A stretch of DNA of 45,020 nt from a bacterium (lineage in GTDB: Bacteria > Actinomycetota > Acidimicrobiia > Spongiisociales > UBA11373): the NCBI GenBank assembly GCA_013202595.1, contig JABMPV010000229.1, forward strand, positions 1 through 45,020, in the 5' to 3' direction. The position numbers and the translations under genes were made by a program. Numbering within the stretch: the first letter of the stretch is position 1; every line of letters starts with the position of its first letter. Positions 31,372 through 39,679 of the stretch are shown in pieces. The notes below the pieces were generated by a model. It made no database searches. It was not told where the DNA came from and saw only the letters and a program-made list of their open reading frames with translations.

Positions 31372-32082
31372 TCAACCGCTCCCGGTCTTGCGTCCCGACG
31401 CCAGCTTCTTGCGGGTCTCTCTGACGGCTATCGCCGGTAGCTCGGCGGCGTGGTCGTCGATGAAGCGAGCCACCCCGGCGGGCGACTGCCTCGTGTGCTC
31501 CCGCAGGACCCAGGAGATCGCCTTCGGGATCGCCGCCTCGCGATCGCCGGCCAATCGCAGCACCAGAGCGCCCGATGGGGCGAACCACGGGCCGGCATCG
31601 TCGAGGCGTGACAGCCGGGAGGCTCCCACCAGTGCCACCCGCCTCGCCCAGGGATGCCGATCGCCGGCCAGAGCTTCGAGGACCCCGAACCGTTCGCCGG
31701 GATCGTCCCCGACCCACGGTCCAAGGAGGGCCATTCCCAGCTGATCGGTCGTCTCCCAGTTGTCGAGGAGCGGCGTCCAGCCGTCGAGTCGGTCCCGATC
31801 GAAGGCCGACCTGCTGGCAGCATTCCTTCCGAGGATGAGGGCGGCCACCACCATCTCCTCGCGGACGGCCCGGGTCCACAGCGCATCTGCAACGGCGGCG
31901 ATCTCCGCCGGAGTGGCCCCGGGGTGCTCCCCATGCCAACCCGAGGCGATTCTCCTGAGTTCGCTCACCTTGACGCCGTAGAACGGCAATTGCGTGCGGA
32001 TGATCGGCGCCGGATCGACCGGCTCTGCAGAGATGGCTCTGAGCCGCCCGACGATCTGATCTGCCTCGCTGATGGGGTCCAT
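31372..32082 (-). CDS. AlkD-like DNA alkylation repair HEAT protein
   Basis: 236 residues from the ATG at 32082, fixed by a TACCCT box 7 nt upstream. The upstream extension of the frame is antisense to nothing known and lacks protein character. HEAT-like helices run through it: QLPFYGVKVSELRRIASGW, VREEMVVAALILGR, LLDNWETTDQLGMALLGPW, HPWARRVALVGASR, DREAAIPKAISWVLREHTRQ and ALPAIAVRETRKKL-like end. These match AlkD-type glycosylases, which remove bulky alkylated bases without flipping them. The WVLRE and WxxTxD blocks are kept. The DNA substrate is not known. Confidence 0.88.
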   Translation of the reverse strand: MDPISEADQIVGRLRAISAEPVDPAPIIRTQLPFYGVKVSELRRIASGWHGEHPGATPAEIAAVADALWTRAVREEMVVAALILGRNAASRSAFDRDRLDGWTPLLDNWETTDQLGMALLGPWVGDDPGERFGVLEALAGDRHPWARRVALVGASRLSRLDDAGPWFAPSGALVLRLAGDREAAIPKAISWVLREHTRQSPAGVARFIDDHAAELPAIAVRETRKKLASGRKTGSG

Positions 32083-32089
32083 CCACCAC

Positions 32090-32095
32090 AGGGTA
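32090..32095 (-). promoter_or_regulatory. -10 box of a leaderless gene
   Basis: TACCCT on the minus strand ends 7 nt before the ATG at 32082. Confidence 0.6.
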
Positions 32096-32131
32096 TTCAC
32101 CAGGAGCGTCGACGGCTCCACGGCTGCCGGC

Positions 32132-32593
32132 TCATCGTCGGGGAATCGCCATCCTGTACACGATGTGGTCGGGGATGCTCTCCGTGATGGCGTCGTACAG
32201 GCTTCGCGCCCTGGCGTTGTCGATTCTCGTGGTCCAATACAGCCGGAGCCATCCGTTGCGTTCACACCTGCGGCTGATCTCGAGGATCAGGCTCGTGGCG
32301 ATTCCTGCCCGGCGATTGGGCTCAGCCACATAGAGGTCCTCCAGGTAGCACACCGGACCGTCCTCCCAGGTGTCGGCATGAGGGAGGTAGAGAGCGATTC
32401 CCGCGACCGACCCCTCGACATCGGCGACGATGCACTCGACCGGGTCGTCATCGCGGAAGATTCGATTCCACAGGAATGCGGTCAGATCTGCCGGGAGGTC
32501 TGCCTCGTAGAACACGAGGTACTGCTCCCAGAGTTCCTGCCAGGCAGACCGATCCTCCGGAAGCAGATCCCGGATCAGATGCTGAGCGGACAT
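32132..32593 (-). CDS. GNAT-family N-acetyltransferase
   Basis: 153 residues from the ATG at 32593; an upstream extension is Arg-rich shadow. LIRDLLPEDRSAWQELWEQYLVFYE leads into VECIVADVEGSVAGIALYLPH, VCYLEDLYVAEPNRRAGIATSLI, which is the acetyl-CoA loop (R-R-A-G-I-A), and RLYWTTRIDNARARSLYD. The substrate, a small molecule or protein amine, is unknown. The gene is divergent from the metYX operon, with the riboswitch between them. Confidence 0.9.
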   Translation of the reverse strand: MSAQHLIRDLLPEDRSAWQELWEQYLVFYEADLPADLTAFLWNRIFRDDDPVECIVADVEGSVAGIALYLPHADTWEDGPVCYLEDLYVAEPNRRAGIATSLILEISRRCERNGWLRLYWTTRIDNARARSLYDAITESIPDHIVYRMAIPRR

Positions 32594-32681
32594 GGCGCCT
32601 CCGACGGATTCCGTGCTCGATCTCATGCTGCCACACCGCTCACACCGACCCCGCCGAGTCGCCCGCCGGGAGGCCCGGGGC

Positions 32682-32710
32682 TTGACATCGGAGGAAAGGT
32701 GCCCTAGAAA
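32682..32710 (+). promoter_or_regulatory. Consensus promoter of the metYX operon
   Basis: TTGACA (32682-32687), a 17-bp spacer and TAGAAA (32705-32710). It is the best sigma70-type promoter in the window. Transcription would begin near 32717 and run into the riboswitch, giving a leader of about 250 nt. Confidence 0.8.
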
Positions 32711-32770
32711 CCTTCCACACACTACGGCGAGGAGCCGGCCAGACAGCACGCCTCACGGCGAAACACACAA

Positions 32771-32874
32771 CTCATCCAGAGAGGTGGAGGGACAGGCCCT
32801 GCGATACCTCGGCAACCGACCTTCGGGAACGGTGCCAATTCCTGCTCACCGGCGAGGCCGGCGAGGAAGATGAG
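32771..32874 (+). ncRNA. SAM-I (S-box) riboswitch
   Basis: The P1 stem CTCATC (32771-32776) pairs with GATGAG (32869-32874). Inside are the S-box conserved blocks: GGTGGAGGGACAGGCCC (32783-32799), CCTCGGCAACC (32807-32817) and GGTGCCAATTCCTGC (32831-32845). The 3' half of P1 can also pair with a TTCATC downstream (near 32896), after an intervening AAGC/GCTT hairpin. A free-standing terminator follows. When SAM is bound P1 should form, favouring the terminator and reducing metY and metX expression. The pattern is SAM-I, not the SAM-IV class common in actinobacteria. Confidence 0.95.
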
Positions 32875-32905
32875 ACAAGCAAGAGAATCTCTCGCTTCAT
32901 CTCCC

Positions 32906-32933
32906 AACCGCCTCACCACCCGAGGCGGTTTTT
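32906..32933 (+). terminator. Riboswitch-controlled intrinsic terminator
   Basis: AACCGCCTC (32906-32914) pairs with GAGGCGGTT (32922-32930) and the stem runs into a T tract (TTTTT, 32929-32933). It lies between the SAM-I aptamer and the metY ribosome site GGAGGAG. Confidence 0.9.
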
Positions 32934-32964
32934 CCGTTTCGGCGCAACACAACGGAGGAGACAG

Positions 32965-34278
32965 ATGAGCGATCTTCGATACGAAACACTGCAGGTACAC
33001 GCCGGCCAGGCGCCGGCGCCCGGAACGAACGCCCGGGCGGTGCCCATCTACCAGACCTCGTCGTACACGTTCGACGACAGCGACCACGCGGCGCGGCTGT
33101 TCGGCCTCGAGGAGTTCGGGAACATCTACACCCGGATCATGAACCCGACCACAGACGTGTTCGAACAGCGGATCGCTGCCCTCGAAGGCGGGGTGGCCGC
33201 GGTGGCGACGGCATCGGGACAAGCAGCCCAGATCACGGCACTCACGACTCTGGCCCAGGCGGGCGATCAGATCGTCGCAGCCTCGTACCTGTACGGCGGC
33301 ACCTACAACCAGTTCAAGGTGACGCTCCCTCGTCTCGGCATCGACGTCGCTTTCGCCGACGGTGACGACCCCGAATCCATCGCCTCGGCGATCACGGACA
33401 AGACCAGGGCCGTCTTCGTCGAGTCCATCGCCAATCCGCAGTACAACGTCCCCGATTTCGAGGCGATCGCTGCGGTGGCTCACGAGCACGGCGTTCCGCT
33501 GGTGGTGGACAACACATTCGGCTGCGCCGGGTATGTCTGCCGTCCCATCGACCACGGTGCGGACATCGTCGTGGCATCGGCCACCAAGTGGATCGGTGGC
33601 CACGGCACGTCGATCGGCGGGGTGATCATCGACGCGGGCACCTTCGACTGGCGCTCCCCGAGGTTCCCCCTGTTCACCGAGCCTGCGCCCGGGTATCACG
33701 GCCTCGAGTTCGCCGAGGTGTTCGGACCCGAAGGTCCGTTCGGCAACATCGCTTTCGCCATCAGGGCCCGGGTCGAGGGCCTGCGCGACCTCGGCGCAGC
33801 GCTGAGCCCGTTCAACTCGTTCCTGTTCCTCCAGGGGCTGGAGACGCTCTCGCTGCGGGTGCAGCGGCATTGCGACAACGCTCTCGCCCTTGCACAGTGG
33901 CTCGAGGCCGATCCCAGGGTCGCCTGGGTCAGCTACCCGGGTCTCGATGGGCACGAGTCACACGAGTTGGCCCAGCGGTATCTCACCAACGGCTTCGGCG
34001 CCGTGCTCTCGTTCGGCGTGGCAGGTGGTCACGACGCGGCGCGTGAGTTCATCGACGGGGTCGAGTTGGCGAGCCATGTGGCCAATGTGGGCGATGCCAA
34101 GACACTCGTCATCCACCCTGCCTCGACGACGCATCGGCAACTCGATGCCGATGAGCAGGCCACCGCAGGGGTCAAGCCGGATCTGGTGCGGGTGTCGGTG
34201 GGAATCGAGCACATCGACGACATCGTGGCCGACTTCGATCAGTCGCTCGAGAGCGTGACACGGGCCAGAGCCGCATGA
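32965..34278 (+). CDS. metY: O-acetylhomoserine sulfhydrylase (Cys/Met metabolism PLP enzyme)
   Basis: 437 residues; makes homocysteine from O-acetylhomoserine and sulfide using PLP. It begins RYETLQVHAGQAPAPGTNAR, with the family blocks VPIYQTSSYTFDDSDHAA, IYTRIMNPTTDVFEQRIAALEGG, and SYLYGGTYNQFK. The PLP lysine lies in VVASATKWIGGHGTSIGG. The C-terminal HPASTTHRQL and RVSVGIEHIDDIVADFDQSL are also standard. The ATG follows a GGAGGAG site. Length and order match bacterial MetY rather than the shorter MetB/MetC. It is controlled by the SAM-I riboswitch and overlaps metX by an ATGA. Confidence 0.95.
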   Translation: MSDLRYETLQVHAGQAPAPGTNARAVPIYQTSSYTFDDSDHAARLFGLEEFGNIYTRIMNPTTDVFEQRIAALEGGVAAVATASGQAAQITALTTLAQAGDQIVAASYLYGGTYNQFKVTLPRLGIDVAFADGDDPESIASAITDKTRAVFVESIANPQYNVPDFEAIAAVAHEHGVPLVVDNTFGCAGYVCRPIDHGADIVVASATKWIGGHGTSIGGVIIDAGTFDWRSPRFPLFTEPAPGYHGLEFAEVFGPEGPFGNIAFAIRARVEGLRDLGAALSPFNSFLFLQGLETLSLRVQRHCDNALALAQWLEADPRVAWVSYPGLDGHESHELAQRYLTNGFGAVLSFGVAGGHDAAREFIDGVELASHVANVGDAKTLVIHPASTTHRQLDADEQATAGVKPDLVRVSVGIEHIDDIVADFDQSLESVTRARAA

Positions 34279-35324
34279 CCATCACATACGGCCCCGATGA
34301 GCGCACCCTGTGGGCGGCAGTGGGTGACGTGACGCTGGAATCGGGCGCCGTGATCGACGACGTGCGGGTGGCATATCGCACCTGGGGCACGCCGGGCGAA
34401 CCCGCCGTCCTCCTCTGTCACGCTCTCACCGGCGACGCCAATGCCGATGAGTGGTGGGGAGGGGTCGTCGGCCCGGGGTTGGGCGTGGACACCGATCAGT
34501 CCTTCGTCATCTCGTCCAACGTGCTCGGGAGTTGCTACGGGACGACGGGGCCGGCAGACCTCAGGAGCGGGACGGATCTCAACTGGGGACCGGAGTTCCC
34601 GGACATCACGATCAGGGACATGGTCGAAGTGCAGAGCAGGCTGCTCGACGCATTGGGGGTGGAGACCGCGGCCGTGGTCGGTGGGTCGATGGGAGGAATG
34701 CAGGCACTCGAGTGGGCCGTTGCTCTCCCCGAGCGGGTGGACTCGCTCATCGTGATAGCGGCCGGCGCCACCCACTCCCCATGGTGCATCGGACTCGGCG
34801 AGGCGCAGCGTCTGGCAATCGAGGGCGACGCGGCGTGGCTGGGCGGCAGGTATCCGGCGGGCAAGCAGCCCGAGCGGGGCCTCGCGCTCGCTCGCAAGAT
34901 CGCCATGGTGTCGTATCGCAGTCCTGAGTCGTTCAGGGACCGCTTCGGACGCGACTCCGATGGCGAGGACTTCGCCGTCCAGAGGTACTTGCGCCATCAC
35001 GGCGCCGAACTGGTGAGACGATTCGATGCCAATGCCTACCTGACTCTCACAAGGGCCATGGACACCCATGACGTGGGGCGGGCCAGGGGCGGCGTACCTG
35101 CAGCGCTGCGGTCGATCTCGGCGCCGACCACGGTCGTCGGAATCACCTCGGACGTGCTCTACCCGACCGACGAGCAGCGAGAGGTGGCAGCACTGATTCC
35201 TACCGCCGAGTACATCGAACTGGACGCTCCCGACGGGCATGACGCCTTCCTCATCGAGACCTCATCGATGTCGCAGATCATCGGAACCGCGCTCGGGAGG
35301 AGGCAGCGCCGCAGAGCGGCCTGA
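34275..35324 (+). CDS. metX: Homoserine O-acetyltransferase
   Basis: 349 residues, alpha/beta-hydrolase fold; transfers acetyl from acetyl-CoA to homoserine, giving the MetY substrate. The N-terminus has VAYRTWGTPGEPAVLLCHALTGDANADEWW. The nucleophile elbow VVGGSMGGMQALEW places Ser at 138. The GSCYGTTGP block, the Asp in VVGITSDVLYPTDEQ and the His in LDAPDGHDAFLIE complete the triad. Some enzymes of this fold use succinyl-CoA instead; specificity cannot be read by eye. Translationally coupled to metY. Confidence 0.95.
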   Translation: MTITYGPDERTLWAAVGDVTLESGAVIDDVRVAYRTWGTPGEPAVLLCHALTGDANADEWWGGVVGPGLGVDTDQSFVISSNVLGSCYGTTGPADLRSGTDLNWGPEFPDITIRDMVEVQSRLLDALGVETAAVVGGSMGGMQALEWAVALPERVDSLIVIAAGATHSPWCIGLGEAQRLAIEGDAAWLGGRYPAGKQPERGLALARKIAMVSYRSPESFRDRFGRDSDGEDFAVQRYLRHHGAELVRRFDANAYLTLTRAMDTHDVGRARGGVPAALRSISAPTTVVGITSDVLYPTDEQREVAALIPTAEYIELDAPDGHDAFLIETSSMSQIIGTALGRRQRRRAA

Positions 35325-35363
35325 ACTGCTCAGGTTCCCGGCGATCCGGCCGATGAATCTGAC

Positions 35364-35510
35364 ATGATTTGCCGGACTTGTGGATGCGGGGTCGTCTTCA
35401 CCGACGACGGCTGGCATCACGTCGACCCATCGCTCGAATGCTCACGCGTCACAGTGGTGTGGCCACCCCCGGGCGGCGACGAGGAAGACGACCAGGAAGA
35501 CGCCGCCTGA
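35364..35510 (+). CDS. Tiny Cys-rich protein
   Basis: 48 codons: MICRTCGCGVVFTDDGWHHV, then SLECSRV, a proline kink and an acidic Glu/Asp tail. CRTCGC plus the later Cys and His residues would suit a small metal-binding knuckle. No ribosome site is obvious. It lies 39 bp after metX and is convergent with a GNAT gene. Codon use is coding-like, but the short length leaves doubt. Confidence 0.5.
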   Translation: MICRTCGCGVVFTDDGWHHVDPSLECSRVTVVWPPPGGDEEDDQEDAA

Positions 35511-35537
35511 CAGAGGATCCCGGGAGCACGCCGGCCT

Positions 35538-36047
35538 TCACCGGTCTGTATCTGAATCCGTCCCGCCCGTGACGTCGAACCCTGCGCGCTGATACAGCAG
35601 CAGCGACCGGGCATCGGACCCGACATCCAACCGGGCCCATACACGCTCGGGTTCGTGATCCCACGCGGTCTCGACGGCCGTCCAGAGCAAGTACTTCTCC
35701 AACTCGCCGCCCCGATGCTCGGGCACCGTCCCCATCTGCACGATCTCCACGCCGCCCATCTCATCGAACTCGAGTTCGAAGCATCCAACCGGCTCACCCG
35801 CCAGGTAGAGGGCGAAGAACTCGAACCCGTCGTCGTCGAGGATCTGGCGCAGTTCCTCGTCGGCGAGATCCCGGACCTCGGTCCACGGCCAATAGCCGGC
35901 AGCCGCTGTGGACAGGTACCGGTAGAACCTGACCGTCGGCTGATCCACCTTCAGCAGCATGCCCGATCGCAGCGGCCTGGGAGCAGCGACCCGGGCGGGT
36001 TCGTGCATCCGCACGACGATTGGCTCGACTGTCGGGTCACTGTCCAT
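35538..36047 (-). CDS. GNAT-family acetyltransferase
   Basis: 169 residues from the ATG at 36047, chosen for a GAGGAGAG ribosome site 6 nt before it. The GNAT core includes LDDDGFEFFALYLAGEPVGCFELEFDEMGGVEIVQMGTVPEHRGGELEKYLL, with the R-G-G-E acetyl-CoA loop, and VWARLDVGSDARSLLLYQRAGF. The N-terminal VRFYRYLSTAAAGYWPWTEV part is typical of a broad acetyltransferase subgroup. Substrate unknown. 44 bp separate it from the EEP gene upstream on the same strand, so they may form an operon. Confidence 0.9.
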   Translation of the reverse strand: MDSDPTVEPIVVRMHEPARVAAPRPLRSGMLLKVDQPTVRFYRYLSTAAAGYWPWTEVRDLADEELRQILDDDGFEFFALYLAGEPVGCFELEFDEMGGVEIVQMGTVPEHRGGELEKYLLWTAVETAWDHEPERVWARLDVGSDARSLLLYQRAGFDVTGGTDSDTDR

Positions 36048-36091
36048 CCGGCTCTCCTCACGGCAATTGTCGTCCAGAGTGCGGCCCGGCG

Positions 36092-37072
36092 TCACCCTCG
36101 CTCGCCGACGAAGCCGAATTCGACGATCAGAGCGCGGTGCGCCGACCCGATGGATGGGCCGGTCCGGCGGCTTGCCACCCCGATGTCGTCGGTGTGGAGC
36201 GCATGATCGATCGGGATCATCAGCGGCCCCGCTCCCGCTCTCCAGGTGGGTTGCAGGCCCCTGCCCTCGAGGCTGTCGGCGAATCCTGTCTCCCTGCGCA
36301 TCGACCTGTAGGCGTGGGACCACGGAGTGGCGTTGAAGTCGCCGACGACGATGGTGGGCAGTGATCGGCCGGCCGCCCAGACTCCGGCTTCGGCGAGCAC
36401 CAGATCGCGGCGGTCGGCACGGCCCGCCGACGTCGGCGACGGAGGGTGGATCGCGAGCACGTCGACGAACCTCCCGTCGAGGCCCACCCTCACCCCAACC
36501 CCCTCAACCGGCGTGAACTCCGCCCCGAGCAGAGACGCCCCCAATTCCGGACGCGCCATGACGGTGATGCCCGATACGAACGTCGGAGGCACCACCGACA
36601 CCATCCGCATCGGCAGCCCGGCAGCCGATGCCGCCGCCTCCCACTCGAAGCTGCTTTCCAGCAGGATCACCAGGTCCGGATCCTCCTCGGCGATGAAGGC
36701 CATCACATCGCCTCGTTGCGGGTTGCTGACCCCGACGTTGAACGACAGGATCTCCAGCGTCGGCTCGCCTCCCGGTGGCGTAAGAGGGATGCCGGTGAGG
36801 AACGGCCAGAGCGTGATCAGGTTGAGCGCGGCCGCGACACCGAGGGCGCCAGTCAGTTGGAACTGCCGCGCGAGAGCGGCCGCTCCGACGAGCACGACCG
36901 TGACGAGGAACATCTGCGGCCGGAAGTTAGCCACGAGATCGAACACCCACCACAGCCTGCCGAGGAACCCGGCAACCGTGAGGAACAGCGCCCCTCCACC
37001 CAGGGCGAGCACGACGGTACCGGCGACACGCGTCAGTGTTGAGACGGCAGGCCCGCCGTCCGATGAGGTCAT
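36092..37072 (-). CDS. Membrane endonuclease/exonuclease/phosphatase-family protein
   Basis: 326 residues from the ATG at 37072. Three membrane helices occupy about residues 12-96, then an EEP fold: LEILSFNVGVSNPQ, EEDPDLVILLESS, VSGITVMAR, FVDVLAIHPPSP, IVVGDFNATPWSHAYR and HALHTDDIGVASRRTGPSIGSAHRALIVEF. The Asn of LSFNVG, Glu of LLES, His of AIHPP and the GDFN and SAHRA residues form the metal-dependent active site. The catalytic part should face the outside. The substrate could be nucleic acid, a phospholipid or a sugar phosphate. Confidence 0.88.
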   Translation of the reverse strand: MTSSDGGPAVSTLTRVAGTVVLALGGGALFLTVAGFLGRLWWVFDLVANFRPQMFLVTVVLVGAAALARQFQLTGALGVAAALNLITLWPFLTGIPLTPPGGEPTLEILSFNVGVSNPQRGDVMAFIAEEDPDLVILLESSFEWEAAASAAGLPMRMVSVVPPTFVSGITVMARPELGASLLGAEFTPVEGVGVRVGLDGRFVDVLAIHPPSPTSAGRADRRDLVLAEAGVWAAGRSLPTIVVGDFNATPWSHAYRSMRRETGFADSLEGRGLQPTWRAGAGPLMIPIDHALHTDDIGVASRRTGPSIGSAHRALIVEFGFVGERG

Positions 37073-37100
37073 CGCTCTCCGTCTCTGGACGGGCCGGACC

Positions 37101-38912
37101 CTAGAAGACCTCGTGGGCGAGCGCCATGACCTCGCCCTGCTCCTCCTCGGCGAGGCGGCGGCGCCGTGCCGTCTTAGGCAGGACGGTCCTGGCGAACCAG
37201 CGTGCCGAGGCGACCTTGCCCTCGTAGAAGCCGACATCGGCCCCCGTGGCCCCGTCGAGCGCCGCCAGGGCGATCTCGGCGTGCTTGATGAGCAGCCACC
37301 CGATCACGACCTCCGACAGGCTGTCCAGCATGCTGTTGGTGTGAAGCCCGACCTTGTAGATCGACTCGGGCTCGGCCTGGGCCCCCATCAGGTTGCCTAC
37401 CATCACACCCAACTGCCCCTGGATGTCGTCCATCGCCGCTCCAAGGCGCTCACGCTCCACGGCCAGCGAATCGTCGGTGTCCCCACCCTTGACCGTCTCG
37501 GTGATCTCGGCCGCGAGTCGCATCAGCGTCTCGCCCCGGTCACGGGCGATCTTGCGGAAGAACAGGTCCATCGCCTGGATGCCGGTCGTGCCCTCGTAGA
37601 GGGTGTCGATCTTGGCATCGCGGGCGTACTGCTCGATCGGGTAGTCCCTCGTGTAGCCGGAGCCACCGAAGACCTGAATGGACTGGCCGATGAGGTCGTA
37701 TGCCCGCTCCGAGCAGTACCCCTTGACCAGCGGGAGCAGCAGGTCCTCCAGCTTGGTCCAGTACGGCTCGTCTGGATCGAGCCTGACCTTGTCGGCGATC
37801 GCAGCCGTGTACGAGACCAGAGCCCGCATGCCCTCGGCATGGCTCTTCTGATCCATCAGCAGCCGGCGCACGTCGGGATGGTCGATGATCGAGACCCTGG
37901 CGGCTTCGGGGTCCCTGGCGTTGGCCAGATCCGGACCCTGCTTGCGCTCCTTGGCGTAATCCAGGGCATTGAGGTAGGCCGTCGACAGCGTGGCCATCGA
38001 CTTGGTGCCGACCAGCATCCTGGCATCCTCGATGACCATGAACATCTGGCGAATGCCTTCGTGCGATCCGCCGACGAGGTAGCCGACACAGGGCTGTTCC
38101 ATCCCGAAGGTCAGTTCGGTCGTCGTCGAAGCCCGGATGCCCATCTTGTCTTCGAGGTTGGTGGCGAACACACCGTTGCGCTCGCCGAGCGATCCGTCGG
38201 GATTCACCAGGAACTTGGGAACGATGAACATCGACAGGCCCTTGGTGCCGGGGCCGGCTCCCTCTGGTCGGGCGAGCACCAGGTGGATGATGTTGGGGTG
38301 ATAGTCCTGCTCGCCGCTGGTGATGAACCGCTTCACGCCTTCGAGGTGATAGGTGTCGCCCTCGACGTGATATGCCTTCGTGGTGCCGGCGCCGACATCC
38401 GATCCGGCGTCCGCCTCGGTCAGCACCATCGTGCCGCCCCACGGGCCCTCGACCATGGGCATGGCGAACATCTCACGCTGCTCGGGGGTACCCAATTCGT
38501 CGATGACCGCCGCCATCAGCACACCCGACACATAGAAGTAGACGCCGGGATTGGATCCGACGATCATCTCGGCCGCGGCCCAGCGCACCGAAGGCGGAGA
38601 ACCGGCCCCACCGAGGGACTCGGGAAGCGCAAAGCGATCCCAGCCGCCTTCGTAATAGGCATCGAGGCTCTTCTTGACCGACTCGGGAAGCCGCACCTCG
38701 CCGTCGACGAGTTCGAGTTTGATACGATCGCCATCGACGAAGGACTCGGCGAGATCCTCGATCGACAGGCGCTCCACTTCGCGCAGCAGATCCTTGACGA
38801 TGTCCGGGTCGAAACCGGAGAACTGCCCATTGGCGAGGGTGTCCTGCACCCTGTTGGCCTCGAACAGGTTGAACAAGATGTCCCGGAGGTTGGTCCGGTA
38901 GTGGCTCGTCAT
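37101..38912 (-). CDS. FadE5-like long acyl-CoA dehydrogenase
   Basis: 603 residues, the long form with an extra C-terminal domain seen in mycobacterial FadE5. It oxidises acyl-CoA with FAD. Visible are FALPESLGGAGSPPSV, GTMVLTEADAGSDVGAGTTKA (FAD/substrate region), VKRFITSGEQD, the GIQAMDLFFRKIARDRGE helix and the catalytic Glu in DTLYEGTTGIQ. The conserved QVFGGSGYTRDYPIEQYARD block follows standard spacing. An upstream ATG extends into promoter DNA. A palindrome with the -10 box lies just upstream and tetR is divergent. Confidence 0.93.
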   Translation of the reverse strand: MTSHYRTNLRDILFNLFEANRVQDTLANGQFSGFDPDIVKDLLREVERLSIEDLAESFVDGDRIKLELVDGEVRLPESVKKSLDAYYEGGWDRFALPESLGGAGSPPSVRWAAAEMIVGSNPGVYFYVSGVLMAAVIDELGTPEQREMFAMPMVEGPWGGTMVLTEADAGSDVGAGTTKAYHVEGDTYHLEGVKRFITSGEQDYHPNIIHLVLARPEGAGPGTKGLSMFIVPKFLVNPDGSLGERNGVFATNLEDKMGIRASTTTELTFGMEQPCVGYLVGGSHEGIRQMFMVIEDARMLVGTKSMATLSTAYLNALDYAKERKQGPDLANARDPEAARVSIIDHPDVRRLLMDQKSHAEGMRALVSYTAAIADKVRLDPDEPYWTKLEDLLLPLVKGYCSERAYDLIGQSIQVFGGSGYTRDYPIEQYARDAKIDTLYEGTTGIQAMDLFFRKIARDRGETLMRLAAEITETVKGGDTDDSLAVERERLGAAMDDIQGQLGVMVGNLMGAQAEPESIYKVGLHTNSMLDSLSEVVIGWLLIKHAEIALAALDGATGADVGFYEGKVASARWFARTVLPKTARRRRLAEEEQGEVMALAHEVF

Positions 38913-38971
38913 GCTGGGGCGCCTCTCGTCGGCCCGGCGCTCGATCGCTCCCGGGCGGTCATCGTGCTGAG

Positions 38972-38995
38972 TTGAGTGTACCCTCAAGTTTTGAG
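38972..38995. promoter_or_regulatory. Palindromic operator between fadE and tetR genes
   Basis: TTGAGTGTACCCTCAA (38972-38987) is a 16-bp palindrome with one mismatched pair; CTCAAGTTTTGAG (38983-38995) forms a second overlapping repeat. The minus-strand TACACT -10 box of the fadE gene lies inside the first, and the TTGAGC -35 box of tetR overlaps the second. It probably binds the TetR-family protein made by the divergent gene. Confidence 0.7.
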
Positions 38996-39020
38996 CGAGT
39001 CATCAAGAATCGCGTAGTAT
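38991..39020 (+). promoter_or_regulatory. Promoter of the tetR-type gene
   Basis: TTGAGC (38991-38996), an 18-bp spacer and TAGTAT (39015-39020). Confidence 0.6.
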
Positions 39021-39072
39021 CCGGGACGGAATCTCCCGACCGAATTGCAGAACTCGCGCCCCTGGAGGTGAC

Positions 39073-39618
39073 ATGGCCCGATCACGAGCCGGAATCGAGA
39101 CCCGACGTCGCATCCTCGATGCGATCAGGGAACTGCTCGCGTTGAAGGGCCCGGAGGGGACCACACTGAAAGCCATCTGCGACCAGGCCGACGTACAGCC
39201 CGGTTCGTTCTACAACCTGTTCGAGAGCAAGGAACAGGCCATCCTCACAGTCGTCCGCGAAGCGATCGAGGCCGTCGACCCCGACCCCGGTCACGAGGGC
39301 ATAGACACGATGGCGGATCTGGTCCAGGCCTACATCAGGTTCATGGAGGACGATCCATCGCTCGCCCGCATCTACATCAGCATCGCCGTGGGCGGTGGTG
39401 TCAGCGATACCCGCCTCGAAGGCAGGGTCCGACGCCACCACAGGGAACGGGCCGCCCGCTTCGCCGACGCCTTCGCCCGCGAGCACTCCGATCTCCCCAA
39501 GGATCGGGCCCGCCGCCGCGGCGAGTTGCTCCTGGCAGCCCTCAACGGACTAGCACTCAGCGGTCTCATCGACGACGAGTTCGACTTCAGAGGCCACGCC
39601 CTCGAGTTGCTCCACTAG
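39073..39618 (+). CDS. TetR-family transcriptional regulator
   Basis: 181 residues. The N-terminal helix-turn-helix reads ETRRRILDAIRELLALKG...TLKAICDQADVQPGSFYNLFESKEQAIL, followed by an all-helical ligand domain (DLVQAYIRFMEDDPSLARIYISIAVGG to GELLLAALNGLALSGLIDDEFDF). A strong GGAGGTGA site precedes the ATG. Divergent from fadE across a palindrome, so acyl-CoA is a plausible ligand. Confidence 0.95.
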   Translation: MARSRAGIETRRRILDAIRELLALKGPEGTTLKAICDQADVQPGSFYNLFESKEQAILTVVREAIEAVDPDPGHEGIDTMADLVQAYIRFMEDDPSLARIYISIAVGGGVSDTRLEGRVRRHHRERAARFADAFAREHSDLPKDRARRRGELLLAALNGLALSGLIDDEFDFRGHALELLH

Positions 39619-39679
39619 ATCGAGTCGACCGCGGCCCCCGAGATGGACCGGTACGGTTGAGTCATCGAGGGGAGGGTCC

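Noticed and set aside
32771..32874. SAM-IV class for the metY leader
   Set aside because: The conserved blocks and order are those of SAM-I, and the P1 stem closes in the SAM-I way.
36327..38975. An 882-codon open frame on the plus strand
   Set aside because: It is the antisense shadow of the EEP and FadE5-like genes; composition is Arg/Gly/Asp-rich and it has no domain.
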